Assembly: GCF_020523985.1 (NCBI RefSeq)
Contig: NZ_JAIVKM010000009.1
Span: forward strand, 1-64,000
Reading direction: 5' to 3'
DNA from: Mangrovibacter yixingensis
GTDB taxonomy: Bacteria; Pseudomonadota; Gammaproteobacteria; Enterobacterales; Enterobacteriaceae
Length of the DNA stretch: 64,000 nucleotides
The notes under the pieces are model-generated. The model made no database searches and was not told where the DNA came from. It saw only the letters and a list, made by a program, of their open reading frames with translations. A program made the translations under genes and the position numbers. Each line of letters opens with the position of its first letter. The stretch's first letter is position 1. Shown here piece by piece: positions 31,854 through 42,668 of the stretch.

Positions 31854-32339
31854 ATGAAATACGATACTTCAGAGTTGTGCGATATCTACCACGAGGATGT
31901 TAATGTCGTCGAACCGTTGTTTTCTAACTTCGGTGGGCGCAGCTCATTTGGTGGTCAGGTAATCACAGTTAAATGTTTCGAGGACAACGGGTTGCTGTAT
32001 GAGCTTCTCGAAGAAAATGGCCGTGGGCGCATTTTGGTCGTCGATGGTGGTGGCTCGGTACGACGTGCACTGCTTGATGCTGACCTGGCTCGCCTGGCTA
32101 TGCAAAATGAATGGGAAGGCATTGTTATCTATGGCGCAGTGCGCCAGGTGGATGACCTGGAAGAAATGGATATTGGCATCCAGGCTATCGCTGCCATTCC
32201 TGTAGGTGCGGCAGGGGAAGGTATAGGCGAGAGTGACATCCGGGTCAATTTTGGTGGTGTGACGTTTTTTTCAGGCGACCATTTATACGCAGACAACACA
32301 GGCATTATTCTTTCTGAAGAACCCTTGGATATCGAATAA
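31854..32339 (+). CDS. rraA: Regulator of RNase E activity A
   Basis: Trimeric protein that binds RNase E and inhibits its cleavage of RNA, also modulating DEAD-box helicases. Start [15 protein letters not shown] gives 161 residues, identical in length to E. coli; the frame extends 34 codons upstream without match. Conserved [19 protein letters not shown] and [18 protein letters not shown] are seen. The fold resembles aldolase/methyltransferase-like proteins (old name MenG), but the regulator role is the established one. Confidence 0.96.
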   Translation: MKYDTSELCDIYHEDVNVVEPLFSNFGGRSSFGGQVITVKCFEDNGLLYELLEENGRGRILVVDGGGSVRRALLDADLARLAMQNEWEGIVIYGAVRQVDDLEEMDIGIQAIAAIPVGAAGEGIGESDIRVNFGGVTFFSGDHLYADNTGIILSEEPLDIE

Positions 32340-32347
32340 ACGCGCTA

Positions 32348-32373
32348 TTGGGCGCAGATGTTGCTGCGCCCAA
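32348..32373. terminator. Hairpin between convergent rraA and zapB
   Basis: TTGGGCGCAG-ATGTTG-CTGCGCCCAA, a perfect 10-bp stem 8 bp past rraA and 18 bp past zapB. It lacks a long T-run but probably ends one or both transcripts. Confidence 0.6.
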
Positions 32374-32391
32374 AGGCCTCGCCTGGAAAGA

Positions 32392-32637
32392 TTAAACCTC
32401 TTCCATTTTTCCCAGCAGTGCCTGTAAACGCTCTTGCCAGACGCCCTGCTGTTCTTTCAGCTGGTTATTTTCCTGCTCCAGCGCTCCGCGATTTTCCTGT
32501 GCAAGTTGTACTTCCTGCGCCAGGTTGTTGTTCTTCTCTTTCAGCTCTTCGATTTCCATCTGCAACAGCGTGATGGTATCAATAGCCTGTTGTACTTTGG
32601 CTTCCAGTTTTTCAAACACTTCAAATGACATTGTCAT
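32392..32637 (-). CDS. zapB: Cell-division protein ZapB
   Basis: Small coiled-coil protein linking ZapA and the Ter-macrodomain protein MatP to the Z-ring. 81 residues, the E. coli length, starting [17 protein letters not shown]. The whole chain is a heptad-rich coiled coil ([26 protein letters not shown]...), rich in Q and E, and ends LLGKMEEV. Confidence 0.97.
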   Translation of the reverse strand: MTMSFEVFEKLEAKVQQAIDTITLLQMEIEELKEKNNNLAQEVQLAQENRGALEQENNQLKEQQGVWQERLQALLGKMEEV

Positions 32638-33077
32638 ACCTCTCCTGAATTACAAAGGCGCTGATGGATGACTATCCTGTCCCGCTTCGGCGACGCCTTA
32701 ATGATATACGTTACATCACGCAAGACTTCGATTGTAAGAAGCCTGACAGCCCCTGTCCAGCGAGATACCGGGCTGTTTGCGGATTGCAACACTTTTCAGC
32801 ATTTGCTGAACCTCACACGCACCCATTCAGCCAAATTGTTAATATATCCGTTAAAAAATTGAGGTATTTCTTATCGCGCCCATTACTCAGCTGACCCGAC
32901 ATTTTGGCCTCGGTAGCGCGAAAACGCTCATTTTCTTGACGACGCACACAAAAATAACTTTCGATATTTCTCGTTTTTGCTCGTTAACGATAAATTAACA
33001 GTATGTCTACACGACATGGCGGGTTATTGGCTTACCCGTACAAACAATAATCATTAATTTACCTTTAGGACCCGATT
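32638..33077 (+). promoter_or_regulatory. zapB-glpF intergenic region with GlpR operator
   Basis: This 440-bp gap has no convincing gene. Near glpF, TTTGCTCGTTAACGATAAAT (32976-32995), centred on the palindrome TCGTTAACGA, looks like a GlpR operator, and TTCGATATTTCTCG (about 32960-32973) directly upstream resembles a second, weaker one. Tandem GlpR sites control glpFK in E. coli. The first 300 bp (zapB promoter side) show nothing I can assign; short reading frames there have no recognisable product. Confidence 0.65.
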
Positions 33078-33929
33078 ATGAGTCAAACTTCAACCTTAAA
33101 AGGTCAGTGCATCGCCGAATTTATTGGTACCGGGTTGTTGATTTTCTTCGGTGTTGGCTGTGTTGCCGCTTTAGTTGTCGCAGGCGCAACATTTGGCCAG
33201 TGGGAAATCAGTATCATCTGGGGTTTGGGAGTGGCTATGGCCATCTATCTGACCGCAGGCGTATCCGGCGCGCACCTCAACCCGGCAGTCACTCTCGCAT
33301 TGTGGCTGTTTGCGAACTTCGAAGGGCGAAAAGTTGTGCCCTTTATCTGCTCACAGTTTCTCGGTGCCTTCTGCGCTGCAGCACTGGTTTACGGGCTTTA
33401 TTACAACCTGTTTATTGATTACGAACTTACTCACCATATTGTTCGGGGAACACCAGAAAGCCTGCAACTGGCAGGTATTTTCTCTACTTACCCAAATCCC
33501 CATATCAACTTCTACCAGGCTTTTGCTGTTGAGATGGTAATTACCGCCATTCTTATGGGCGTGATTATGGCACTAACCGATGATGGTAATGGGATCCCGC
33601 GTGGCCCGCTCGCGCCACTGTTAATTGGCCTGCTGATTGCCGTTATTGGTGCTTCCATGGGGCCATTAACTGGCTTTGCGATGAACCCAGCTCGCGATCT
33701 GGGCCCGAAAACATTCGCCTGGCTGGCAGGCTGGGGAGAAATCGCTTTCACTGGCGGGCGTAACATTCCTTACTTCCTTGTTCCTACTTTCGGCCCTGTT
33801 ACTGGTGCCATTCTGGGTGCATTTGGCTACCAGAAGTTAATCGCCCACCATTTACCTGGCAATAAACCTGTTGTAGAAACATCAAATTCATCATCGCCTG
33901 CGGTGGCACAACAAAAAGCCTCGCTGTAA
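33078..33929 (+). CDS. glpF: Glycerol uptake facilitator (aquaglyceroporin)
   Basis: Inner-membrane channel for glycerol. The two half-helix motifs are present: GAHLNPAVT (about 66-74) and GFAMNPARDLGP (about 200-211). Six membrane segments surround them, beginning AEFIGTGLLIFFGVGCVAALV. 283 residues (E. coli about 281). Operon with glpK, 22 bp apart; expected to be induced by glycerol-3-phosphate through loss of GlpR and by cAMP-CRP. Confidence 0.97.
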   Translation: MSQTSTLKGQCIAEFIGTGLLIFFGVGCVAALVVAGATFGQWEISIIWGLGVAMAIYLTAGVSGAHLNPAVTLALWLFANFEGRKVVPFICSQFLGAFCAAALVYGLYYNLFIDYELTHHIVRGTPESLQLAGIFSTYPNPHINFYQAFAVEMVITAILMGVIMALTDDGNGIPRGPLAPLLIGLLIAVIGASMGPLTGFAMNPARDLGPKTFAWLAGWGEIAFTGGRNIPYFLVPTFGPVTGAILGAFGYQKLIAHHLPGNKPVVETSNSSSPAVAQQKASL

Positions 33930-33939
33930 TTCGACTTAA

Positions 33940-35466
<1,527 letters not shown>

Positions 35467-35473
35467 CTAACGG

Positions 35474-35502
35474 AAAAGCCACATGAAAATGTGGCTTTTT
35501 TA
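35474..35502 (+). terminator. glpFK terminator
   Basis: AAAAGCCACAT-GAAA-ATGTGGCTTTTTT, directly after glpK. It separates glpFK from glpX, so read-through or a separate promoter must drive glpX. Confidence 0.9.
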
Positions 35503-35592
35503 TAAAGCAATCCCCATACAAAATAAAGGGATTTACCCCCTGTTTCCCCACTGTGCTACACTCCGTCGCAATTCTTCCGTTGTGGATTTGCT

Positions 35593-36603
35593 ATGAAACG
35601 AGAACTTGCTATCGAATTTTCCCGTGTGACTGAAGCTGCTGCACTTGCAGGTTACAAGTGGCTGGGCCGGGGAGATAAAAATGCCGCAGATGGTGCAGCA
35701 GTGAATGCCATGCGCATCATGCTCAACCAGGTCGATATTGACGGGCAAATTGTTATTGGCGAAGGGGAAATTGATGAAGCCCCTATGCTGTATATCGGTG
35801 AAAAAGTGGGAACCGGTAAAGGTGATGCGGTTGATATTGCCGTTGACCCTATCGAAGGAACCAGAATGACCGCAATGGGCCAGGCCAATGCACTGGCTGT
35901 GCTGGCTGTGGGCGATAAAGACTGTTTTTTGAATGCGCCCGACATGTATATGGAAAAACTGATAGTTGGCCCGGACGCCAAAGGTGCTATCGATCTCAAC
36001 CTGTCACTCAGCGAAAACTTGCGCAATATCGCTTATGCAATGGCAAAACCGTTGAGCGAACTCACCGTAACAATTCTGGCAAAACCCCGTCATGAAAAAG
36101 CCATTGAGGAAATGCAAAAGCTGGGTGTGCGTGTTTTCGCCATTCCTGATGGTGATGTCGCCGCCTCTATCCTGACTTGCATGCCTGATAGCGAAGTGGA
36201 TGTTCTGTACGGAGTGGGTGGTGCGCCAGAGGGTGTTGTGTCTGCCGCTGTTATTCGGGCTTTGGATGGTGATATGCAAGGTCGGTTAGTCGCTCGTCAT
36301 CATGTAAAAGGTGATACGCCAGAAAATCGCTCACTGGGTGAAAAAGAGCTTCAGCGCTGCCAGGAAATGGGTATTGAAGCGGGGAAAGTTCTGGCACTCA
36401 GTGAGATGGCAAAAAGCGACAATGTGATTTTCTCGGCCACCGGCATTACTAAAGGTGATTTGCTCGAGGGTATTTCCCGCAAAGGGAATATGGCCACAAC
36501 AGAAACCCTGCTAATTCGGGGTAAATCACGCACAATTCGCCGTATCCAGTCCATTCACTACCTGGACCGCAAAGACTCAGGCGTACAAGTGTATATTGTG
36601 TAA
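35593..36603 (+). CDS. glpX: Fructose-1,6-bisphosphatase, class II
   Basis: Gluconeogenic phosphatase, Mn2+-dependent. 336 residues, as in E. coli. Metal and substrate motifs: GEGEIDEAPMLYIGEKVG (about 55) and DIAVDPIEGTRMTAMGQANA (about 82), plus GVGGAPEGVVSAAVIRALDG (about 208). It follows glpFK, fitting growth on glycerol, which needs gluconeogenesis. Confidence 0.96.
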   Translation: MKRELAIEFSRVTEAAALAGYKWLGRGDKNAADGAAVNAMRIMLNQVDIDGQIVIGEGEIDEAPMLYIGEKVGTGKGDAVDIAVDPIEGTRMTAMGQANALAVLAVGDKDCFLNAPDMYMEKLIVGPDAKGAIDLNLSLSENLRNIAYAMAKPLSELTVTILAKPRHEKAIEEMQKLGVRVFAIPDGDVAASILTCMPDSEVDVLYGVGGAPEGVVSAAVIRALDGDMQGRLVARHHVKGDTPENRSLGEKELQRCQEMGIEAGKVLALSEMAKSDNVIFSATGITKGDLLEGISRKGNMATTETLLIRGKSRTIRRIQSIHYLDRKDSGVQVYIV

Positions 36604-36621
36604 CCGTTTGTCTTCTTGAGC

Positions 36622-36645
36622 TTTCCAGCCCTTTTGGGCTGGAAA
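36622..36645 (+). terminator. Hairpin after glpX
   Basis: TTTCCAGCCC-TTTT-GGGCTGGAAA, a perfect 10-bp stem 18 bp past the glpX stop. No good T-run follows, so termination may be partial. Confidence 0.6.
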
Positions 36646-36696
36646 TATTGCGTATACCTGGCGAAGATTAATTAAACATCATCACAGGAGTGCATT

Positions 36697-37443
36697 ATGG
36701 CTGACTGGGTTACCGGCAACGTTATCCAAATCAATCACTGGACAGAAACACTGTTCAGCCTGACCTTAAAAGCCCCTGTTACGCCCTTCACTGCCGGGCA
36801 ATTTGCCAAACTAAGCCTGGAAATTGATGGTGAACGCGTCCAGCGCGCTTATTCTTATGTCAACGCACCAGACAACCCAAATCTTGAATTTTATCTGGTG
36901 ACGGTTCCTGACGGAAAACTAAGCCCACACCTGAGTGCACTGAAACCTGGTGACCCGGTACAAGTTACCGCATCCGCTGCAGGTTTTTTTGTGCTGGACG
37001 AGGTCCCAGATTGCCAAACATTATGGATGCTTGCTACGGGGACAGCTGTCGGACCTTATTTATCCATACTGCAACAAGGTGATGGTCTCGAGCGTTTCGA
37101 ACATATCGTTCTGGTTCATGCCGTACGCCACGCAGCGGACTTAAGTTATCTACCATTAATGCTGTCACTTCAGCAACAACTGGGTGATAAGTTGCGTATT
37201 CAAACTGTAGTCAGCCGGGAAACTACTCCAGGAGCACTGACCGGGCGGATACCCGCATTGATAGAGAGCGGAGCATTAGAGGCAGCGACAGGGTTAACCC
37301 TATCTCCCGCAACCAGCCACGTGATGTTATGTGGTAACCCTGAGATGGTAAGAGATACACAGGCTTTGCTTAAAGAGAGCCGGGGAATGACAAAACATTT
37401 GCGCCGCCGCCCGGGGCATATGACGGCGGAGCATTATTGGTAA
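36697..37443 (+). CDS. fpr: Ferredoxin/flavodoxin-NADP+ reductase
   Basis: FAD enzyme passing electrons between NADPH and flavodoxin or ferredoxin; in E. coli it belongs to the SoxRS oxidative-stress regulon. FAD motif RAYSYVNAPDNP (about 50), TATGTAVGPYLSIL for NADP binding (about 111), C-terminal RRRPGHMTAEHYW. 248 residues, as in E. coli. Its stop codon abuts the yiiR stop (TAA|TTA), with no gap. Confidence 0.97.
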   Translation: MADWVTGNVIQINHWTETLFSLTLKAPVTPFTAGQFAKLSLEIDGERVQRAYSYVNAPDNPNLEFYLVTVPDGKLSPHLSALKPGDPVQVTASAAGFFVLDEVPDCQTLWMLATGTAVGPYLSILQQGDGLERFEHIVLVHAVRHAADLSYLPLMLSLQQQLGDKLRIQTVVSRETTPGALTGRIPALIESGALEAATGLTLSPATSHVMLCGNPEMVRDTQALLKESRGMTKHLRRRPGHMTAEHYW

Positions 37444-37863
37444 TTAGCGGTATTTGACTTCCTGTGTTGCTTTACCGTATTTATTTTCACCCTGGGTGCC
37501 CAAGAATGCACCCAGGTCAAGCAACATCATCACCATAATCAATGTTGGAATAAAACGCCCTACAGCCCACACCCAAACGCCACCTAACATCCCCCAGTTA
37601 CCTGCGAGCAACATCCAGGCAAGAATAATTAACAGTGCCCATGCACCTGACTTCCCACGGTCGTGCAACCGTTTCACCACAACAGCTGCAGTTGGCCAAA
37701 ACAGGCAAACCAAGATAAATGCAGCCGTTTGCGTAGAGAGCATTTGATTACCGGCAAGCGTAAAAAGGAGTGACATAGACACTGCCCATGCGACAATCCA
37801 GACCCAGAAATCACGGCGGCCAATACGACCCCGAAAAGAAAACAACCAAAGCTGTATGGTCAT
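37444..37863 (-). CDS. yiiR: DUF805 inner-membrane protein, YiiR-like
   Basis: A 139-residue membrane protein of unknown function. DUF805 proteins share the N-terminal pattern seen here, FSFRGRIGRRDFWVW, followed by about four hydrophobic segments and the mid-protein motif VVVKRLHDRGKSGAWALL. Start MTIQLWLFSFRG fits the family; the open frame extends 31 codons further without match. Position between fpr and yiiQ agrees with E. coli yiiR. Confidence 0.85.
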   Translation of the reverse strand: MTIQLWLFSFRGRIGRRDFWVWIVAWAVSMSLLFTLAGNQMLSTQTAAFILVCLFWPTAAVVVKRLHDRGKSGAWALLIILAWMLLAGNWGMLGGVWVWAVGRFIPTLIMVMMLLDLGAFLGTQGENKYGKATQEVKYR

Positions 37864-37976
37864 AAACGTACCCTGTTTATCGTAATACAGATAGTTTACC
37901 CTGGGTGGCGCTGTTTTTGACAAGCGCGGCGGATCCCGTTTTAATCGTTTCACCAATCTCAGGGGAGTGAGAGTGA

Positions 37977-38576
37977 ATGAAATACTTGTTAACCGCGCTG
38001 GCGGCGCTCACGTTAGTTACCTGTGCAGCCTATGGTAAAGCGGAACAAGGAGAACCCAGAGCACCTGTCGCTGCGTACCTGCTACCCGGCGCGCCAGCAT
38101 TCGACATTTCTATTTCCGATTTCCGTGAACGCTTCAATCATGAGAACCCTTCATTACAACTCAATGAATTTCGCGCTATTGAGGTCAACGATCCGAAAGT
38201 GTTATTACTGCGTGCCGCAACAAAAATTAATGAGAATCTCTATGCATCGGCAGCACTTGAGCGGGCAACACTCAAAATCAAAAGCATCCAGATAACATGG
38301 TTACCGATTCAAGGGCCGGAACAGGCAAACGCACGGGCAAAAGCGATGGCCTGGATGAAAGCGCTAATTAATTATTTCAACCCCAACTATTCATCACAAC
38401 AAAGTGCGGATCTATTCACAAAACTGCTGGCTGCAGGGAAAAACAAAAGCTATTACGCACAAACAGAGGGAGCATTACGCTATGTTGTGGCAGATGACGG
38501 GGAAAAAGGGCTAACTTTCGCTGTTGAACCGGTTAAGCTGGTGCTATCTGAAACGCTTGAAAACAGCAATCAATGA
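37977..38576 (+). CDS. yiiQ: DUF1454 periplasmic protein, YiiQ-like
   Basis: 199 residues, function unknown. A signal peptide is clear: MKYLLTALAALTLVTCAAYGKA, cleaved near residue 22. The rest is soluble with no recognisable catalytic motif; ITWLPIQGPEQANARAKAMAWMKALI and LTFAVEPVKL are family-like. It precedes tpiA on the same strand with about 100 bp between them, as in E. coli. Confidence 0.87.
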   Translation: MKYLLTALAALTLVTCAAYGKAEQGEPRAPVAAYLLPGAPAFDISISDFRERFNHENPSLQLNEFRAIEVNDPKVLLLRAATKINENLYASAALERATLKIKSIQITWLPIQGPEQANARAKAMAWMKALINYFNPNYSSQQSADLFTKLLAAGKNKSYYAQTEGALRYVVADDGEKGLTFAVEPVKLVLSETLENSNQ

Positions 38577-38678
38577 TAAAAAGCAAAGCCTTTCGAGCTG
38601 TGAATCTCTATACTGTGTTACAGACCCGCTGCCAGTCACGGCAGCATTATTTTTACTTCTTACCACCTGGAGAATAAG

Positions 38679-39446
38679 ATGCGACATCCATTAGTGATGG
38701 GTAACTGGAAACTCAATGGCAACACTCATATGGTTCACGAACTGGTGACTAACCTGCGTAAGGAATTATCCAGTGTTGTGGGTTGTGGTGTTGCGATTGC
38801 CCCTCCAATGATGTACCTCGATCTGGCAAAACAGACTGCGGCTGGCAGCCACATTCACTTGGGCGCGCAAAACGTTGACCTGAACCTGTCTGGTGCATTC
38901 ACGGGCGAAACTTCCGCTGCAATGCTGAAAGATGTAGGTGCAAAATATATCATTATTGGTCACTCTGAGCGCCGCACCTACCATGCTGAATCCGATGAGC
39001 TCATCGCTAAAAAATTCGCTGTACTGAAAGAACAAGGCCTGATCCCGGTTCTGTGTATCGGTGAAACCGAAGCAGAAAACGAAGCCGGTAAAACAGAAGA
39101 AGTTTGTGCACGCCAGATTGATGCCGTACTGAACACTCTGGGCGCACAAGCGTTTGAAGGTGCAGTTATCGCTTACGAACCAGTATGGGCGATTGGTACT
39201 GGCAAGTCTGCCACCCCAGCACAAGCACAGGCTGTTCACAAATTCATTCGTGACCACATCGCAAAAGCTGATGCCGCTATCGCTGAACAAGTTATCATCC
39301 AGTACGGTGGCTCTGTGAACGCGGGCAACGCAGCTGAACTGTTTGGTCAGCCGGATATCGACGGTGCGTTGGTTGGCGGTGCTTCCCTGAAAGCAGATGC
39401 CTTCGCCACTATCGTTAAAGCCGCAGCAGAAGCGAAAAATGCCTGA
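38679..39446 (+). CDS. tpiA: Triosephosphate isomerase
   Basis: Interconverts dihydroxyacetone phosphate and glyceraldehyde-3-phosphate. TIM barrel with GNWKLNGN (lysine near 11), electrophilic histidine in [11 protein letters not shown] (about 95), catalytic glutamate in [17 protein letters not shown] (about 167), and the phosphate loop [13 protein letters not shown]. 255 residues, as in E. coli. Confidence 0.98.
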   Translation: MRHPLVMGNWKLNGNTHMVHELVTNLRKELSSVVGCGVAIAPPMMYLDLAKQTAAGSHIHLGAQNVDLNLSGAFTGETSAAMLKDVGAKYIIIGHSERRTYHAESDELIAKKFAVLKEQGLIPVLCIGETEAENEAGKTEEVCARQIDAVLNTLGAQAFEGAVIAYEPVWAIGTGKSATPAQAQAVHKFIRDHIAKADAAIAEQVIIQYGGSVNAGNAAELFGQPDIDGALVGGASLKADAFATIVKAAAEAKNA

Positions 39447-39473
39447 TAAGCATTAACCGCTCTGCGGTCAGCA

Positions 39474-39517
39474 AGCCCTGTAGCAGATACACTTACGTTG
39501 TGTTGCTTCAGGGCTTT
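39474..39517 (+). terminator. tpiA terminator
   Basis: AGCCCTGTAGCA and TGCTTCAGGGCT pair with a two-base mismatch around a long loop, followed by TTTT, 27 bp past tpiA. Confidence 0.65.
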
Positions 39518-39522
39518 TGTGT

Positions 39523-40293
39523 TTATGGCGTTGTTAAAATTGCACAGGTATGGTCTTGTAAAACTTCTGCCGATGCCGGGTTGCCGTGCAACAAATCACG
39601 TTCTGTTGCAAGTGCCAACAATTTCCCACTCTTCAATGCTACCAGCGCCAGGCTGAAGTGCCCCATCTTTTTTTCTGCCCCACCAACCTGTTGTGCAAAG
39701 TTAATAAACAGACTTTGGTTTTGCAGTTCTTCCGGGGTTAATGTCCGTGCCAGCCACTCTTCACCAGCCAGGTTATCCGGGAAAGGTTGCCATTGTGCCC
39801 CAACGGCATACTGGAACTTATCAATGGTTTTACGAATATCATTTCGCAAGCAGGATATATGAATATGTAGCTGGTTTTGTGTTCTGCCTGAAGGCGAGTT
39901 GATAGCCAGCGAAATAGCAGTGTCAGGTATGGGAGCCCCGCGCTTTTCCGCCATTACACCGCGTTCATGCCAGGCATCCCAGAAGAAATTAGGTGTTGTA
40001 GGGGAAAGTAGTTCAGGGCTTTCAATACCCGTTATACGTTTAACTGGCATTAGCAAGAATTGCAGAGGGCCATTGAGATCCTTCAATAGCACATACCCTT
40101 GTTGCAGATTTACTTCCTTACAAGGTGCGGGATTGTGGCTCTTTAGCTCACCCGGCACACATTTTTCACTGACAATGCGCCACAGGGCCCCAGCCTTCCA
40201 CTCTCTTTCATGCCAGTACCAACCCCCTGCCGCACCAGCTACAACTAACACTGCGAAAAATAACCCTAAATACTTTTTGCGATGACGGACCAT
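39523..40293 (-). CDS. cdh: CDP-diacylglycerol pyrophosphatase
   Basis: Membrane-anchored hydrolase splitting CDP-diacylglycerol into CMP and phosphatidate. One N-terminal membrane anchor (YLGLFFAVLVVAGAAGGWYW). The HIT-like catalytic motif LHIHISCLRNDI is at about residues 150-160, with GVQ-type context SPSGRTQNQLH before it. Two adjacent ATGs (40296, 40293); the second has AGGAG at better spacing, giving 256 residues. Convergent with tpiA. Confidence 0.92.
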   Translation of the reverse strand: MVRHRKKYLGLFFAVLVVAGAAGGWYWHEREWKAGALWRIVSEKCVPGELKSHNPAPCKEVNLQQGYVLLKDLNGPLQFLLMPVKRITGIESPELLSPTTPNFFWDAWHERGVMAEKRGAPIPDTAISLAINSPSGRTQNQLHIHISCLRNDIRKTIDKFQYAVGAQWQPFPDNLAGEEWLARTLTPEELQNQSLFINFAQQVGGAEKKMGHFSLALVALKSGKLLALATERDLLHGNPASAEVLQDHTCAILTTP

Positions 40294-40310
40294 CATGTGC
40301 TCCTGAACGT

Positions 40311-40339
40311 AAAAAGACGATGACCTGGCAGCCATCGTC
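40311..40339 (-). terminator. sbp terminator
   Basis: On the minus strand GACGATG and CATCGTC form a 7-bp stem over a 10-bp loop and are followed by TTTTT (40311-40315). It lies between sbp and cdh. Confidence 0.7.
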
Positions 40340-40380
40340 CTGTTTTTTATCCCAAATCACAATGACAGTTTTGTTAACAA

Positions 40381-41370
40381 TCAGCGCTGGCTGATTTGGT
40401 CAAAAATACCGCCACTGGCAAAATGAATTTTTTGTACCTGCGCCCAGCCACCAAATTTTTCATCTATGGTGAAGAGCTTCAATGCAGGGAACTGCGCACT
40501 GAATTGTTTGGCAACTTCCGGGTCACGCGGGCGGTAATAGTTACGTGCGACAATTTCCTGACCTTCATGAGAGTAAAGATGCTGCAAATATGCCTGAGCA
40601 ATATCCCGGGTTCCTTTTTTATCCACTACTTTATCGACAACCGAAACAGTTGGTTCTGCCAGAATCGATTCACTCGGCGTCACTATTTCAAATTGCCCGT
40701 GCCCCAGCGTCTTCTCTGCCAGCAGTGCTTCGTTCTCCCAGGCAATTAGCACATCGCCAATTCCCCGCTCAACAAAGGTATTCGTTGCGCCACGCGCACC
40801 GGAATCAAGCACTTCTACATTATGATATAGCGCTTTAACAAATGCCTGAGCTTTCTCCTGAGAACCATTATTTTTATCCAGGGCATAACCCCAGGCAGCG
40901 AGATAATTCCAGCGGGCACCGCCAGAGCTTTTAGGGTTTGGGGTAATCACCGAGATGCCAGGTTTAACCAGATCATTCCAGTCATGAATGTTTTTCGGAT
41001 TCCCCTTTCGTACCAGGAAAACAATGGTTGATGTATAAGGCGCTGAATTATCTGGTAACCTTTTTTTCCAGTCTTTAGCAATACGCCCACGTGCAGCAAT
41101 CGCATCAATATCACCGGCAAGTGCCAGTGTCGCTACATCAGCATCAATCCCATTAATAATTGATGTGGCCTGCTTGCCTGAGCCGCCGTGAGACTGGCGA
41201 ATAACCACATTGTCGCCCGTCTTCGCTTTCCACCAGGTGCTGAACGCTTTGTTATATTGCTCATAGAGTTCGCGCGTTGGGTCGTAAGACACGTTTAATA
41301 ATTGGATGTCTTTAGCCATTACACTGGCAGAAGCCAGTAGCAAGACCACACCAGGAAGCCACTTTTTCAT
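40381..41370 (-). CDS. sbp: Periplasmic sulfate-binding protein
   Basis: Solute receptor for the CysUWA sulfate/thiosulfate ABC importer. Signal peptide [19 protein letters not shown], mature start [16 protein letters not shown]. Sulfate-site motifs [22 protein letters not shown] and [19 protein letters not shown] are present. ATG 41370 gives 329 residues, as in E. coli; a GTG one codon earlier is less likely. Stands alone beside pfkA, away from the transporter genes, as in E. coli. Confidence 0.96.
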   Translation of the reverse strand: MKKWLPGVVLLLASASVMAKDIQLLNVSYDPTRELYEQYNKAFSTWWKAKTGDNVVIRQSHGGSGKQATSIINGIDADVATLALAGDIDAIAARGRIAKDWKKRLPDNSAPYTSTIVFLVRKGNPKNIHDWNDLVKPGISVITPNPKSSGGARWNYLAAWGYALDKNNGSQEKAQAFVKALYHNVEVLDSGARGATNTFVERGIGDVLIAWENEALLAEKTLGHGQFEIVTPSESILAEPTVSVVDKVVDKKGTRDIAQAYLQHLYSHEGQEIVARNYYRPRDPEVAKQFSAQFPALKLFTIDEKFGGWAQVQKIHFASGGIFDQISQR

Positions 41371-41477
41371 CACGGGTTCTCTTATCAGGTCGAATGGTGT
41401 CAGCCTGCCAGAAAATCTCCTGCGGATTAAAGAATTAAAAAAAATTGGCTATAACTATAAGGAATAATTGAAAGGAG

Positions 41478-41505
41478 AAAAAAGCCGGAGAAAGGTCTCC
41501 GGCTT
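41478..41505 (-). terminator. pfkA terminator
   Basis: On the minus strand AAGCCGGAG-ACCTT-TCTCCGGCTT followed by a T-run (41478-41483), 16 bp past the pfkA stop. Confidence 0.87.
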
Positions 41506-41520
41506 GTAGCGGGCGGGCTG

Positions 41521-42483
41521 TCAGTACAATTTCTTCGCGCAGTTCAGCCAGTCGCCTTTGAATGGGCGTTTCATATTTTCAATGGCGTCGATAATATCGT
41601 GGTGCACCAATTTTTCATTCTGTGTACCCACGCAACGGCCACCGTATCCCTGCAACAACAGTTCAATGGCATAAGCCCCCATACGGGAAGCCAGAATACG
41701 GTCGTAAGGTACCGGAGAACCACCACGTTGAATATGCCCCAAGACAGTAGAACGTGTTTCTCGGCCTGTTTCAGTTTCAATGTATTTGGATAACTCATCC
41801 ACATCGCAGATATGTTCAGTAATCGCTACAATTGCATGTTTTTTGCCCTTGGCAATACCGGCTTTAATTTCAGAAACAAGGTCTTCACGGTTAAATTCGA
41901 CTTCCGGCAAAACGATAAATTCACACCCACCAGCAATAGCTGCAGCCAAAGTCAGATCACCGCAATAACGGCCCATCACTTCAACAATTGAAATACGTTG
42001 GTGAGAAGAAGAGGTATCGCGCAGACGGTCAATTGCTTCAACAACGGTACTCAGCGCCGTGAAGTAACCAATGGTGTAGTCGGTACCGGCAACATCGTTA
42101 TCAATCGTGCCCGGCAGACCAATACATGGGAAGCCCATTTCAGTCAGGCGTTTTGCCCCCATGTAGGAACCATCCCCACCGATGACGACCAGTGCATCAA
42201 TGCCACGTTTTTTCATGTTATCAATTGCGACACTGCGAACATGCTCTTCACGGAATTCAGGGAAGCGAGCAGAACCAAGGAATGTCCCACCACGGTTAAT
42301 CATATCGGACACACTATAACGGTCCAGATTAATCATACGGTCTTCATACAACCCCAGATAGCCATCGTAAATCCCACAAACTTCCAGACCTTCTGTCAAT
42401 GCGGCTCGCACAACTCCACGAATCGCTGCGTTCATGCCTGGTGCGTCACCACCGCTTGTCAAAACACCGATTTTTTTAATCAT
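41521..42483 (-). CDS. pfkA: 6-Phosphofructokinase I
   Basis: Main glycolytic phosphofructokinase, activated by ADP and inhibited by phosphoenolpyruvate. ATP-site [18 protein letters not shown] (about 5-22) and [14 protein letters not shown] (about 100), catalytic base in [15 protein letters not shown] (about 125), fructose-6-phosphate site [15 protein letters not shown]. 320 residues, as in E. coli. A Cra-like operator lies upstream. Confidence 0.98.
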   Translation of the reverse strand: MIKKIGVLTSGGDAPGMNAAIRGVVRAALTEGLEVCGIYDGYLGLYEDRMINLDRYSVSDMINRGGTFLGSARFPEFREEHVRSVAIDNMKKRGIDALVVIGGDGSYMGAKRLTEMGFPCIGLPGTIDNDVAGTDYTIGYFTALSTVVEAIDRLRDTSSSHQRISIVEVMGRYCGDLTLAAAIAGGCEFIVLPEVEFNREDLVSEIKAGIAKGKKHAIVAITEHICDVDELSKYIETETGRETRSTVLGHIQRGGSPVPYDRILASRMGAYAIELLLQGYGGRCVGTQNEKLVHHDIIDAIENMKRPFKGDWLNCAKKLY

Positions 42484-42589
42484 GACTACCTCTGAACTTT
42501 GAATGCAAAATGAATACTGTTGCCGGAACCGCCTACAGGTAAACTGGGGTTACAACGTTTACCGCAATAGTATATCAACCGGCTCTTGC

Positions 42590-42601
42590 TGAATTGATTC
42601 A
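42590..42601. promoter_or_regulatory. Probable Cra (FruR) operator of pfkA
   Basis: GCTGAATTGATTCAGGT (core TGAATTGATTCA) is a near-perfect palindrome matching the Cra site TGAATCGATTCA at 11 of 12 positions, about 107 bp upstream of the pfkA start. Cra is known to repress pfkA in E. coli. Confidence 0.72.
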
Positions 42602-42668
42602 GGTCAGACCAAATGATGGTTATTTATACTGAAAATGGCGACCTGGCTCACTTTTTTACACCTTTCCA

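Noticed and set aside
32664-32894. Short plus-strand frames between zapB and glpF.
   Set aside because: Composition is irregular, two frames overlap in the same place, and neither has a ribosome-binding site or any familiar motif.
38577-38678. GCTGTGAATCTC before tpiA as a Cra operator.
   Set aside because: Only a partial half-site; much weaker than the pfkA palindrome.
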